Of a stretch of DNA of 64,000 bases, positions 31,600-42,925 are shown one piece after another (position 1 is the stretch's first letter; each line of letters starts with the position of its first letter). This DNA comes from Paragorgia papillata (lineage: Eukaryota; Cnidaria; Anthozoa; Scleralcyonacea; Coralliidae). The notes under the pieces are model-generated. The model had not been told where the DNA came from, made no database searches, and worked only from the letters and a program-made list of their open reading frames with translations. The stretch lies in the NCBI GenBank assembly GCA_035771165.1, contig JAWNZC010000229.1, forward strand, positions 62,001-126,000, read 5' to 3'. The position numbers were made by a program, and so were the translations under genes.

Positions 31600-32400
31600 T
31601 TTATTTGTTGCGTTGAATAATGTTCAGTTACATTTGTGAGTTTTTCAATTGCGGTGCCCTGAAAGTTGGCTTGCGGGCGCAGCTGAGTTCGTTTCTTCGT
31701 TAGGAATGAATAGTATATTTTTGACGCGACATTTTTAACGCGATGTTTTGAACGCCACAGAGGAATCACTGATCTCGAAATAAACATTTTCTTTCAAAGA
31801 TTCAGCATCTCATTCAACAAAATGTTTATATCGGTGCCAGAATAGGCTAGAAAGACCATCACTTGGTCCCTTAGTAATGGGTGACTTCCGGCTTCATTTT
31901 GTAAACAATAGATGCTTAATCCAGTTTTATTTCGAGAGCGACATTTTTGGCGCCACGGTAAGCAACCGGAAGTGAATTTGTTATTTTTTGGCGGCTTTTC
32001 GACGACATGTCAATTTCATCAAGTCCGAAGAGTTTTGCGGTAGTTTTGTCTTCTAGACCAAGATTGTGGTGCCCTGAAAGTTTTGCGGTGGCCTGAAAGG
32101 TTCAGACCGCTTCATATTCTGCCTGTGATTTCGTTCGTTCGTGAGGAATCAATAGAAAGCGACATTTTTGGCGTCACGGAAAGCAATCGTCTTTTGGGCG
32201 ACATGTCAATATGATCAAGCCCGAAGAGTTTTGCTGGTCAAGATTAATTTGAGCTGGAGAAACGCATTTGCGAAAAGAAATATTATCGAGGTAAGTCAAC
32301 TATGGTATCCTCATGAACAAAAATATGTTAAATCATTTATGGACCCTATTATAGAGAGCAGGCTGCTTTTGCTTCAATCTTCTCTAAGAATATAAAAACG
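31600..32400. other. Non-coding with a ~100-bp direct duplication
   Basis: The segment GCGACATTTTTGGCG ... CGACATGTCAAT ... CCGAAGAGTTTTGC occurs at about 31940-32045 and again at 32160-32240. GTGCCCTGAAAGTT also repeats (31660 and 32070). No ORF with gene-like features is seen. Confidence 0.55.
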
Positions 32401-33925
32401 CTATGAAAACGCATAGGTGTGGACCTCGGTGTGGACATATTGGCCTAATTCTTTCACAAAGCTATGCGTAAAAACGCACAACTTGTTCACGGTTGTCAAC
32501 AGGCGTGAACAATGTTGTGCTGCTCACCGTGAACAATGTTGTGCTGCTCGCCGTGAACAATGTTGTGCTGCTCGCCGTGAACAATGTTTTGCTGCTCACC
32601 GTGAACAATGTTGTGCTGCTCACCGTGAACAATGTTGTGCTGCCCACCGTGAACAATGTTGTGCTGCCCACCGTGAACAATGTTGTGCTGCTCGCCGTGA
32701 ACAATGTTGTGCTGCTCACCGTGAACAATGTTGTGCTGCTCACCGTGAACAATGTTGTGCTGCTCGCCGTGAACAATGTTGTGCTGCTCACCGTGAACAA
32801 TGTTGTGCTGCTCACCGTGAACAATGTTGTGCTGCTCGCCGTGAACAATGTTGTGCTGCCCACCGTGAACAATGTTGTGCTGCTCACCGTGAACAATGTT
32901 GTGCTGCTCACCGTGAACAATGTTGTGCTGCTCACCGTGAACAATGTTGTGCTGCTCACCGTGAACAATGTTGTGCTGCCCACCGTGAACAATGTTGTGC
33001 TGCTCACCGTGAACAATGTTGTGCTGCTCACCGTGAACAATGTTGTGCTGCCCACCGTGAACAATGTTGTGCTGCTCACCGTGAACAATGTTGTGTTGCT
33101 CGCCGTGAACAATGTTGTGCTGCTCACCGTGAACAATGTTGTGCTGCTCACCGTGAACAATGTTGTGCTGCTCACCGTGAACAATGTTGTGTTGCTCGCC
33201 GTGAACAATGTTGTGCTGCTCGCCGTGAACAATGTTGTGTTGCTCGCCGTGAACAATGTTGTGCTGCTCGCCGTGAACAATGTTGTGCTGCTCACCGTGG
33301 ACAATGTTGTGCTGCTCGCCGTGAACAATGTTGTGCTGCTCACCGTGAACAATGTTGTGCTGCTCACCGTGAACAATGTTGCGCTGCTCACCGTGAACAA
33401 TGTTGTGTTGCTCGCCGTGAACAATGTTGTGCTGCTCACCGTGAACAATGTTGTGCTGCACCCCGTGAACAATGTTGTGCTGCTCGCCGTGAACAATGTT
33501 ATGCTGCTCGCCGTGAACAAGTTGTCAACAAGTTGTTCACTTATGGTTCGAACAACTTGTTCACGGATAAATCAACAGTCATGAACAAGTTGTTCCAACA
33601 GCACATTTTTTATAGCCAACAACGTTGTTCGCACATGATACAACATGTTGTAACAGCATGACGAAATAACAACGATGAACAACAATGTTACAACAATGGT
33701 GAACATGGTTGATGTATCAACACGTTCTTCGGTTGTTACAACATGCGTGAACAAAGGTTGTTGTTTCATCAAGCTGTAACAACTTGTTGAAACAATGATG
33801 AACAATGTTCATTTATCAATGTTGTTCACATATGTCAACAAGTTGTTACAGCATTGTTCAGGCAACAATGCTGTAACAACTTGCGAGATTTTTACGCGTG
33901 TATACGGATGTGGAATAATTTTCAT
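32385..33925. mobile_element. TIR-like element containing a 24-bp array
   Basis: The outer sequences AACGCATAGGTGTGGAC, GCGTAAAAACGCACAACTTG on the left and CAACTTGCGAGATTTTTACGCG, TACGGATGTGG on the right are inverted relative to each other. The interior is the 24-bp array followed by ~350 bp of looser AACAAGTTGTT/ACAATGTTGTT motifs. There is no transposase. Confidence 0.6.
32500..33520. repeat. 24-bp tandem array
   Basis: About 42 copies of CCGTGAACAATGTTGTGCTG + CTCA, with variants C/T at a few positions (CTCG, CCCA, GTTG). A 24-bp unit keeps frames open on both strands over 350 codons (REQCCAAH on plus, FTVSSTTL on minus). These are not genes. Confidence 0.95.
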
Positions 33926-33964
33926 TCTGAAGCAAAAAGCATTTATAGTGAACTTGAGTTATAT

Positions 33965-34250
33965 GTACTGTTTAATAAACGAGCAGGAGTGTTTTATCAG
34001 ATATAAAGACACGAGGCGAAGTCGAGTGTTTTTATATCTGATAAAACACGAACTGCGAGTTTATTGAACGGCTTCAAAAACGAACCACTTGGTAAGTTCA
34101 TTGGTGTATAGTAAGTTTGAAAAATAACCTTGTCTAAGCGCTAAAATTTATGTAAATCAGGAGGTATCTTTATCACATATAAAGACACGATACGGTCATG
34201 ATTTTCTTTTGTGTTTTCCTCATGAATTATTAATGACTTTTTTGAAATAT
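33965..34250 (+). mobile_element. TTTTATCAG foldback element, second copy
   Basis: GAGTGTTTTATCAGATATAAA and the inverted ATATCTGATAAAACAC flank CACGAGGCGAAGTCGAG. The right end is TTTTCCTCATGAATTATTAATGA. It matches 23527-23812 over its length. Confidence 0.75.
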
Positions 34251-35400
34251 ATTTAAAAACTGTTCTTCGCACTACTTACTTATCCATGACTAGAAACTGA
34301 TGATTTCTAAATATTTTTTGTTTATATATTAATTTTAGTTTTTAGTTATTTATGTAATTATGCAAAATCATATTCCTAGTGAAGATATGGAAAATATGTC
34401 ACTGTATATTTTCTAGTAAAACACTCGCATCTATATAATAAATAATAATTTAATATTACCAGGTATTAAAGTGATTAAAACAAAACAAATTTTTGATATC
34501 TACTTTATTCATTATCATTTGGATTTTGCATCAGGACAAAGTGAAAGTGAAGCCAAGAAGTTTGCATGCATTTCTCGAGCTACAAAGATGAACATTCAAA
34601 TCAAAAGAGCAATGAACCAACTAGAAATACAGTACATGAGTACACAAATGGTGAATCCATATTATAAATGTTCTAATTTTAATATTGAAATTAGAATGTT
34701 TAGACTAGAGGGGGCTTATTGATTTGAAGCCAAAAGGGAGTGCCTTATTACAGGGAGTGGTATACAGTATTTAAGGCAGGGGCATAATAGAGTGAGTGAC
34801 CGTAATATAGGGAGATTTATTTAATTTTCCAACTCGGAGAGAAGGTGCCTGAAATATATATAACACATCACTATCTGACATATGAACGCTGTGTACATGT
34901 GTGGAAATACGTTAAATACAGGCAATCATGTTTTGTTATTGCAAATTGTGTTTTCTATCGGAGAATTGGATTGTGTTTTGACTTTTGTGACCAATGTGTT
35001 TAATAGACTTTAGATCTTAGCATTGCATGTGACGACCTGCGTATGTATATGATTGCAGCTTCGATAACACTTCAGTATCTTTTACCCAAAACACCTTCAC
35101 ATACTATATTTGCAGTAGCCCGAGTGAACGACTGACCAGGCGTCTTGTTTCCTTTTGTTCCATGTTATTGCATATGCAGTTATCAACTCTTCACGTGCTA
35201 CAACAAATGTTAATCACAACATGCATACAATCACAATCGTTAAAATAGTTTAAAAAATAATATTTACATTATCTTTGACAAGTTATTTCCAAACTACATG
35301 TAGAAGGAGAAGTTCAATTTCCAAAACGATTTGCAAAAAACCCCCTCAAAATCACATCCTTTTGACCGTTGGTCAACTTCAAACACTCCTAAAATGTTTC
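34251..35400. other. Mostly non-coding; one weak ORF at 34471-34722 (+)
   Basis: An 83-codon plus-strand ORF contains a charged stretch (GQSESEAKKFACISRATKMN) preceded by an acceptor-like TTTTGCATCAG at 34533. It could be a lone exon. I do not recognise it and found no partner exon or domain. The remainder is AT-rich sequence with no feature I can support. Confidence 0.3.
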
Positions 35401-35403
35401 TAA

Positions 35404-35481
35404 GCCCCAAGCAGGAATCGAACCTGCAACCTTCTAATAAAGACCAGTTACTAGACGCTCTAACCACTGAGCTATTGAGGC
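35404..35481 (-). tRNA. tRNA-like gene or tRNA-derived repeat with enlarged anticodon loop
   Basis: On the minus strand, GCCTCAA (5') and TTGGGGC (3') form a 7-bp acceptor stem with one G-T pair. The D-arm is TAGCTCAGTGGTTAGAGC and the T-arm is GCAGGTTCGATTCCTGC, both intact with box A/B-like sequence. Between them, TCTAG and TTAGA can pair, leaving a 13-nt loop instead of 7, so no anticodon can be assigned with confidence. Total length is 78 nt. It may be a tRNA pseudogene, a SINE head, or a tRNA with a tiny insertion. Confidence 0.5.
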
Positions 35482-35569
35482 TCAGAAAATAAGAAACATT
35501 TACTGAGTACTTGAGTTTGACGAATGTCCACCGTCTAACCGTATACACTACATTTATACTCACCAATAC

Positions 35570-36330
35570 TTGTTTTTATTATATCGCTGGGCTTGTTTTC
35601 GGGTCATTATGCCAAACGGCGCACGCTGATTGGTTGCTGAGAGGTCCGGAAAAAGCCGTAATGCCCTCGGCACTGTGAGAGGGCATTACGTCCTTTTTAA
35701 TGACCTGCAAGTTTTGGCGGGAAAATTACTGAGTTGATTTGAATGAAAATAAAAGCGAATTAGATATATTCGTTGGAAAATTTTGAACAATAATACGTCC
35801 TGAAACATCAGTGTTTCTTTTTATAAAAACTTCTTATTTAAAAGCGCGAAAAATAAAAGCCTAACAGGTGTAAACATGAAGCGAAACGAACAAGCTCAAA
35901 AGTAAGAACTAAAGTGAACAGCGACACCTGATCAAGACAAACGTAGAACTAAAAACAGATAAGAAAACAAACCAAAAGCCATATAATAAAAGGCTTATTA
36001 ACCTCGTTTTCTCGGTCTGTACGGGAAAGTATTTGTCTTCAGTTTCTCTCGCACAAACCTCGATCCTTCGTCGCTCGGTCTGTACGAAAACATCGGGCAA
36101 ATACTTTCCCGTACAGACCTCGAACTCGGTTAATAAGCCTTTATTAACGATGTATTGTATTATAACTTATTGGATTCATCTAAGCCCAACATGGCAAAAT
36201 ATTTAAGTCGAGAATTCAATATTGGGCGAGACCGAAGGATGAGCCTAATATTAAAACTCGAGACTTAAATATTTTCCATATTGGTCGAAGATGAATCCAA
36301 TAGGTGTTTTATTATAACGAACAAATAATC
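35570..36330. mobile_element. Cluster of small foldback elements
   Basis: Two inverted repeats are clear. GGCTTATTAACCTCG...CGGTCTGTACGGGAAAG (35988-36035) pairs with CTTTCCCGTACAGACC...GGTTAATAAGCC (36098-36145). TATTGGATTCATCT...AAAATATTTAAGTC (36167-36215) pairs with GACTTAAATATTTT...AGATGAATCCAATA (36265-36310). A smaller hairpin, CGTAATGCCCTC/GAGGGCATTACG, lies near 35660-35692. There is no coding capacity. Confidence 0.7.
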
Positions 36331-36633
36331 GTGCAATTGGCAAGTAAATAAATATACCTTGTGCACCTGTCCAAAGGGGGCTGCCCAATATGTAGTTGTC
36401 CTACATCGTAAAATATTGGGCTGGCACGTGATGCTAATGTAGACATTTGATTGGATGATTATTTGTGAGGAAATAATGTTGTATATTGCGCCATCATGTT
36501 TTAAGATAAACAGGGCTTTCGATCTTCTTCTTATATGGTAAAGTTAATAAAATCTAATCAAATTGTGACGTCCAAACTCAAAGATTTAATGATTCAAGTA
36601 CAATATCTGAATATACTGTATTGTGATATTCTA

Positions 36634-36762
36634 ACAGGGATATTAAAGCCCAGCATACTGTAGAATACGAAACAATGGCACAGTATTAACAGATGCCATT
36701 AAAGTTTTAATACTATGCCATTGTTTCGTATTCTATGCTGGTCTTTAATATTCCTGTTAAAC
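36634..36762. repeat. Palindrome with ~50-bp arms
   Basis: AACAGGGATATTAAAGCCCAGC...GAATACGAAACAATGGCA pairs with TGCCATTGTTTCGTATTC...GCTGGTCTTTAATATTCCTGTT around a short centre near 36697. Confidence 0.8.
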
Positions 36763-37165
36763 ATAATGTAAGGTAACGTAAGATGAGATAAGGTAAGGTA
36801 AGGTGATCAGGTAAGATAAGGTAAGGTAAGGTAGGGTAACGTAGGGTAGGGTAAGTAAGGTAAGGTAGGGTAGGGTAGGGTAGGGTAAGGTAAGGTAGGG
36901 TAGGGTAGGGTAAGGTAGGGTAGGGTAGGGTAAGGTAAGGTAGGGTAGGGTAAGGTAAGGTAGGGTAAGGTAAGGTAAGGTAAGGTGGGGTAGGGTAAGG
37001 TAAGGTGGAGTAGGGTAAGGTAAGGTGGGGTAGGGTAAGGTAAGGTGGGGTAGGGTAAGGTAAGGTGGGGTAGGGTAAGGTAAGGTGGGGTAGGGTAAGG
37101 TAAGGTAGGGTAAAGTAAGGTAGGGTAAGGTAAGGTAGGAAAGGATAAGATAAGATAAGAAAGGT
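36760..37165 (+). repeat. GGTAA/GGTAG pentamer array
   Basis: About 400 bp of 5-bp units GGTAA, GGTAG and GGGTA in mixed order. Several stretches have four or more GGG runs spaced by TA (36865-36895, 36900-36930), which is compatible with G-quadruplex formation on the plus strand. Confidence 0.95.
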
Positions 37166-37252
37166 TTATTGAAACTCTTCATAATACCCAATGGTGAAAG
37201 CTAAATTAGATTTCCTTTACAATACATTTTAGATTTACTGGAAAATAAATAC

Positions 37253-37570
37253 CTGAAATATCAAATAAATATCAGGCTTCGTGCTTTCTTGCTCAATGTT
37301 GTTGTTCGGAATGTTCTTGGCCCACTTCCAATACTTGTAGATGGTATCCTCCCACATAAACTCCACATTATTTGGTATCATCATGTTGACACAGATAAAA
37401 TTAGCATAACCATATATTTCTCCTGTAAACATATTAACAGCACACTGAGCAAGACCATGGCGACAACCAGCAATCTCCAATCCCGTTTCATCTAGATGAG
37501 ATTTACGTTTGGTTTTGTTCCCAGCAGCTCGCCAATTGGTTTCCCCACACTTTCCATTATCAGTAAAGTT
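37253..37570 (-). CDS. KDZ-family transposase, internal exon
   Basis: A 318-nt phase-0 exon on the minus strand is bounded by TATATAG| (37571-37573) and TTTCAG|GTATTT. It reads NFTDNGKCGETNWRAAGNKT..., then SHLDETGLEIAGCRHGLAQ and NMFTGEIYGYANF, with WEDTIYKYWKWA further on. The D-E-T-G...CRHG block followed by an N-M-x-x-G-E motif is the signature region of Kyakuja-Dileera-Zisupton (KDZ) transposases, as I remember the family. Its catalytic core uses acidic residues of which the D in LDETG is likely one. Only this part of the core is present; the downstream exon should lie below 37253 but the pentamer array and palindromes intervene. If the donor is ignored, the frame stops at 37235. Whether it is a live transposon, a relic or a domesticated gene cannot be decided. 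Confidence 0.65.
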
Positions 37571-37674
37571 CTATATAAAATTAAATAACTGACTTCAAAA
37601 TATAGTTACACTCAATTCAAGAAAAAGAAGGGTACATTATATAACTCAGTTCAATATGTACAGTGCGAAACCTA

Positions 37675-38355
37675 GGTCTTAAAGGGCAATAGCACTAAAA
37701 ATTAAGTTTGTCTAATTTGAAAGAACTCATGAAATTGTAATAGAACATCCTTTACAACTTTTTCGTATCTCTCTTCGTTTTCAAGATATTTCAATTTGTT
37801 TGATATGTAAATGAGATGGTCTCTGACGTCAGGTGTGGGGTAATTATTGTGGGGTTTATTACTAAGTAATACAGTACTACAATAATAACAACAGATCACA
37901 AATATACATTACAAACAGTAAAAGATGAGTTTGATAAGGGGCTAGTGAATGGACACGAGGTCCCAACTAGGCAAACCCCGTACATAAATCAATAAATTGT
38001 CTTGAATTTATTGATTTATGTACGGGGTTTGCCTAGTTGGGACCTCGTGTAATTAATTGATTTATGTACGGGGTTTGCCTAGTTGGGGCCTCGTGTCCAT
38101 TCACTAGCCCCTTATCAAACTCATCTTTTACTGTTTGTAATGTATTGTGATCTGTTGTTATTATTGTAGTACTGTATTACTTAGTGAGTTTGATTAAAGC
38201 TTCTATTATTATTATCTCATTTACATATCAAACAAATTGAAATATCTTGAAAACGCAGAAAGATACGAAAAAGTTGTAAAGGATTTTCCATTACAATTTT
38301 ATGAGTTCTTTCAAATTAGACAAACTTAATTTTTAATGCCAATCCCCTTTAAAAT
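37675..38355. mobile_element. Foldback element inside the KDZ intron, with nested palindrome
   Basis: The outer arms (AAATTAAGTTTGTCTAATTTGAAAGAACTC, ATATTTCAATTTGTTTGATATG and their complements) match the 10935-11418 family. Nested within (37935-38125) is a palindrome built on GGGCTAGTGAATGGACACGAGG and GGGGTTTGCCTAGTTGGG, with one arm segment duplicated. The whole lies in the intron between the two KDZ exons. Confidence 0.8.
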
Positions 38356-38400
38356 CACTTCAAAGATTGTGAAACAGAACTGAATGGTATTGTTTCATAC

Positions 38401-38497
38401 CTGGATATGTGCATGTGTGTAAATTTCCCCAAGGTGATTATCTACGTCATTATTTGATGCAACAAAAACATCCCCATGATATGACTCAACTTGTTTA
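38401..38497 (-). CDS. KDZ-family transposase, upstream exon
   Basis: A 97-nt exon has acceptor TTGTGTAG|TAAAC and donor ATCCAG|GTATGA on the minus strand. It reads SKQVESYHGDVFVASNNDVDN then HLGEIYTHAHIQ and ends in phase 0, which agrees with the next exon at 37570. The sequence is not diagnostic on its own. The call rests on clean splice sites, phase match and position 5' of the KDZ core exon. No further upstream exon or start codon was recognised between 38500 and 40600. Confidence 0.5.
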
Positions 38498-38499
38498 CT

Positions 38500-38980
38500 A
38501 CACAAAAAAACAAAATGAGTAAGATATATTGTTAATTGCTCATTAAAGTCAACTGCACTGACAAAATATTACTTTCAAAGGCCTAACATATAGCCACAAG
38601 AGAAAACATACCTGGAAGAAAACAGTATGTACAGAGTCAAATATAACTAGTACGAGAAATACATGAATGCAACAACCCCTCACCCGCTTTTACATGCTTT
38701 TTTGAAACACCCCCACCCACCCCCTGATTAAAATAAGCACTCCTGATATACAGCCAATATAAAAACAAAAGGTACGCATCATAGCGTACATGTATCTGCA
38801 CTGAACACATTAGAACAGAATTTATAGCCTATAAATAGTGCCTATTATGAAACAATGGCACAAACTCGAGGTTGACATGAAATCGTAATGCATTCACTAT
38901 CATCCCTGATATTCAACCTCGATTTCAAACCATTGTTCATGCCCATTGAAGCAAATTTGGGAAGTGTCTGAAGCACTCGT
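38500..38980. other. Non-coding, small inverted repeat
   Basis: GAAACAATGGCACAAACTCGAGGTTGA (38850) is roughly inverted at TCAACCTCGATTTCAAACCATTGTTC (38914). No gene is supported. Confidence 0.5.
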
Positions 38981-38984
38981 ATTA

Positions 38985-39405
38985 TTATAAGTAATAACAT
39001 GATTTGAGGGAAATTAGCGATTAAATTTCCCCACCACCAAGGGAAGATTTTACAAATCTTCCAAAGGATTTAATCGCTAATTTCCCGAAAAGTCATGTTA
39101 TTAGTTTGTAATATTATGATCGCTGAGGAAAACTTTGAGAATCTTACAGACAGGAAATTTACATGGTTGATCAGAGAAGTTGCATCTAATTATCCCGTAC
39201 ATATTGATGAGGGAAAATATGTGCAAGGGGGAAATTTAGAAGAAGACAAAAGATTTCTTTGTCTTCTAATTTTCTCTCATCAACATGCATGGGAAAATTA
39301 GAAGACAAAGGATAAATTTCCCTCTTGCATGAGCGATGAGGGAAATACGAGGTTTACATTCCCTCGGAGAACAAGAGAATCCGAGGTGATCATGGTATTA
39401 CCCTA
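38985..39405 (-). mobile_element. Dispersed foldback element, copy 2
   Basis: This is the inverted-orientation partner of 6983-7427. It shares GAGGGAAATTAGCGATTAAATTTCCC, GAAAACTTTGAGAATCTTAC, the GACAAAG/CTTTGTC hairpin and the terminal CATGGTATTA. Confidence 0.8.
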
Positions 39406-39436
39406 GTTATCATACATTTCTTGCATTTTTTGTTTG

Positions 39437-39658
39437 TCGTGTTTACAAGGATGCTACTAGGGTAACCCAGCTGCCAGGGTTACCCTAGTAGCCAGGTTAT
39501 GTTTTGTCCTTGTACATGCATTTGGTAGGGATAACGCGCCTACCTGCCTACTTGTTATTAGTGCTTGGTAACCAGGTCTAATAAAGTTGACCTGGGCCCA
39601 GCAAGATGACCCTAACTTTGACTCGGGTGCTAGGGTAACCCTACCTCCTTGTAAACAG
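39437..39658. mobile_element. ~220-bp MITE with GTTTACAAGGA ends
   Basis: GTGTTTACAAGGATGCTACTAGGGTAAC on the left is inverted at GTTACCCTAG-type sequence and CCTCCTTGTAAAC on the right. It contains a second internal GGGTTACCCTAGTAGC hairpin. No ORF with gene features is present. Confidence 0.75.
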
Positions 39659-39739
39659 GCCAGTTCAGTGAACGTAATAACTAATAAGTGAATGAGATAA
39701 CAAGCCAATCCCGTGATATTAAAGAAAATAAATCGTGGG

Positions 39740-40095
39740 TCAGATCGTGGTTTATTAGATACAACTTTGTCAACTTACAACAACCTAATATTTATTAAAT
39801 AGGCACTGCTAATAAACTTGACTGCTTTAAAAATGTAAAAGAATGCTACCTGTACATGTTGTGAAATATATACTTGTTATTCTTATTAATAAGGCAGTGA
39901 GGTTGTTTACCTGACATGTATGGCACGTATCTATAAGCTAAATAGAAAAATCTAGTTCAAAATCTTGGATTGTTTATCAGATTCAACTTTATACAGCAAG
40001 CAGTCAATGAGTACTGATGTGTGTACTGCTAAATACACTTGATGGCATTAAAAATGTAAAATGATGCTACCGGTTGTGAAATAAATACTTGTAAG
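39740..40095 (+). repeat. Pair of diverged ~140-bp direct repeats
   Basis: Both copies run from TTTATTAGATACAACTTT/TTTATCAGATTCAACTTT through ACTGCTAA and TTAAAAATGTAAAA(T/G)GATGCTACC to GTGAAATA(T/A)ATACTTGT. They are offset by about 215 bp. Confidence 0.65.
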
Positions 40096-40778
40096 TTTCC
40101 TCCAAAGACAATTGTTTGCCTTCCGAAGAGTAATGTTTGTCACTTGAAGACCACGGTCCTAATTCATAAACAGTTTTAAATAGTACACGTGTTGGCCTGA
40201 GTCGCCTGACTCGATATAAAATCGCCCAACGAGTTGAAAAGCTTTTCTCAACTCTTCAATCGTTCTGTATAACGCACAAAAACTGTGATAGATCACACTT
40301 GCAAGCTTACTATAAGTCATGTTAAAAATACTTGCCATTTGTATCAGCAATATTGTCTTTCTTCGAAAATAGTGATTGCTCTTTTGATGTGGCATAGATA
40401 TGGCGACGAAATAATATTATAAACACAATCGGGATTAAAGAATACTTGTTTCCATCGTTCAACCTGACAGCTCGGACGTTGACGCCAAAAAATTCTGAGC
40501 TCCGATTGTTCCCGATGTAATTGTCGCGCATTGATCACACACTAAATAGGACGCGTCAATTAAGTCGCGACTTATTTTCCCCGTTTAAATGGCGCTAATG
40601 TGACCATGGCACAGAATAAGGGGTAATAATTCCATGTCCTACATAATCAAGGTACTTCATGAAAGCCTTACCCCAACACACAACCTAACCTAAGGATAAA
40701 AATTCGTGTAAATAGGACATGGATTTATAACCGAATACAAATATGGGTCTGGGTACGAGATTGAACCGAATAAGGATC
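40096..40778. other. Non-coding, no gene supported
   Basis: Minus-strand ORFs of 60-78 codons overlap in different frames here, and none has recognisable similarity. The stretch contains no repeat that I can identify. Confidence 0.4.
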
Positions 40779-42590
40779 ATCCTCGTACCCAGGGTCTTAT
40801 CTCCGCTCTCCCGCCCCCGCCCCCCGCTGCGAAATGGTTGGGGCTGGTCACGTGTTTCGAGGGCAAAAATATAACTTACTGGGGGTGGGTTATTTAGAAA
40901 CGTGGCTAAAGTGAACACGCAAAGACAATGTTTTTATGTGATTTATTTTATTCTGACAAGACAAAGTGTATGTTTTATAACTGTCAAGAAAGCCAGACTC
41001 AGACTGCATGCCCAAATCGATGTTTATTTACGTCAGTTTTCCTCAGTGTTGTGCGATGCTGTATGAAACAGAAGTCGCCGTCCTGAACTTGAAGGCCTCT
41101 ATGTCTCTATTGGCTTTTTGAAATAGTAAAATACGTGTAAATCTCTCCGGTTGATTAGCGCCTTCAGCTTGGGTTTTATTCCTCGAAATCTGCCCGAATA
41201 CTCCGCCAATTTTTCGTTAGTCGCTTTGTGTCCCGCCGCTTTGCCTTTGTTGTTTTTTTGTGCCAACTGCAACTGTCAATGCCTTCAAGCGTTTCGTTGC
41301 AGGCGTCTGACTGTTTGCGTTTATACGAAACGGTTGCCTAAAAAACAAAGACAAATATCAGTGCTGATATTTAAAGGTAATACAAATGTGCCTGAGTTGT
41401 TTTTAAACAAAGGAGTCTCAAGAACCAAAATATAAATATATACGTTGGCTGAACGGCGAAGTAAACAATACATATTTATTAAAATATATTGAAGTTTGAA
41501 CGGTGGTCATGCAATAACTTGGATCTTTCAAATTTAACGTTTATAACGAAGTATTTTCCATAATGTAGGAAACATAGCACGGTATAACATTTGCGCTGGT
41601 TTCAGTGGTGAGTTTTGGCTGTAATTCTGTAAAATACAGTGACAAGAAAAACATTGAACAAGCAACAACGTTCAGCGCGCGATATTAATAATAATACTGT
41701 AAAATGTTAACAATAGTAAGTTGACAACATGAGCTTGTGGCTCCTTTTATGATGAATGTTATTAAATAAGGTTGGCTCAGTTTAAAAATCAGCAATATAG
41801 TTCAAGTTTAAAGTTCCTACTTTAATACACAAGCCCGCCGCTTCACGAAACTGCATGACATTGTTGTAATTAAGCGATGTAGAATTGAATTTAAAGAAAT
41901 AGTAAATGTAACGAACTAACCTCTTGGAATCTCTAAAGCACAGAATAAGAATGTAAAGCCTTGTTGACAGCTGCGCGCAAGCCCAAGGTGTTGAATCTGT
42001 ATATGTATTATCAGCGAGCGTTGACCGTTGCAAGAGATGCAGTGAGATAATTTCCACACTTTCTTTCGAATGGAGGTTCAACCGTTCAAGCGATTGTCAA
42101 CCAAAAGAATTTGTGAATTTCGCATAGTCTTGATGTAAGGAAATTTCAATCCGCCTACTGTAAAATTTAAAACTCTCTGTTTAATCTTCAGGCTGCTAAT
42201 ATCAGATCGCTGATGAGTAATGACATCATGACTGTAGAAATCCATTCGAAGAATATAGAATCTCCTTAAATTCGCTGTTCGTCGGATTGAACGACGAAAG
42301 ACTTTTGTAGTAGTTCAGAATTGTCCTTCAATAATACCAGATTGTTATCCATGGAGTGTTTTTAATAATTTGCGCAATGAGCTTTCTCGATATTCAGAGC
42401 TCGATAATTATTGTTCTTGCAATGATTCAAGGTACTGCGACAAATTTTCAAAATAACCACCCGGCCCTGACAAGAAAAGTTTGTTATCTCCCATATTCTG
42501 GGAGACACGTGACCAGCCCCAACCAGGGTCTTTTCGCAGCGGTGGGCGCCGGGGAGCGGAGATAAGACCCTGGGTACGAGGATGCATAGT
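40779..42590. mobile_element. 1.8-kb TIR element of the CCTCGTACCC family
   Basis: The left end CATCCTCGTACCCAGGGTC and the inverted right end GACCCTGGGTACGAGGATG extend to a TIR of about 80 bp that includes TTATCTCCGCTC and TTGGGGCTGGTCACGTG. The terminal motif is shared with the element at 20965-21504. No target duplication is visible at the outer flanks. The ~1.6-kb interior has no transposase I recognise; a 94-codon plus-strand ORF at 41151 is cysteine-rich and unassigned. Confidence 0.7.
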
Positions 42591-42925
42591 TACTTGGTTA
42601 CTGTGGGAGCTACTGTAGGGGGGGGGGGGGGAGTTAGTCTATAATTGTGATGAATATAATTAGATAGAATGAGATAATTAGCCTTCCCAATATACATGTA
42701 TCCCTGAAGATGGGGCTAAAGTTTCCAAGGAAGTGCCAAATTTATGCACTCCAGTCCTATTTGCTAAATTAGCCCTCCCAATATAAAACATCCAGTAATT
42801 GGATGATGTGGTTGAGACAGATCTAATACTCTATCATATTTTGTACTGTATATGTCTAGGAGCACATATTTAAATATAAATAGATTTATATATTTGGTAA
42901 TAACATGATGATACCTTTTCAATCA
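42591..42925. other. Non-coding with poly(G) run
   Basis: A run of 13 G residues (42616-42632 region) is followed by AT-rich sequence with two similar CCTCCCAATATA/CTTCCCAATATA phrases. No gene is seen. Confidence 0.4.

Noticed and set aside
32500..33520. CRISPR-like array
   Set aside because: Units are contiguous with no unique spacers, there are no cas genes, and the window is eukaryotic.
36757..37191. Minus-strand ORF of TLPYLTLP repeats
   Set aside because: This is a pentamer array translation product.
40159..40538. Minus-strand ORFs of 64-78 codons as possible 5' exons of the KDZ gene
   Set aside because: They overlap in different frames, have no recognisable motif, and no donor connects in phase with 38497.
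42680..42730. CCCTGAAGATGGGGCTAAAG as another hammerhead
   Set aside because: No GAAAC or closing stem II follows at the right distance.
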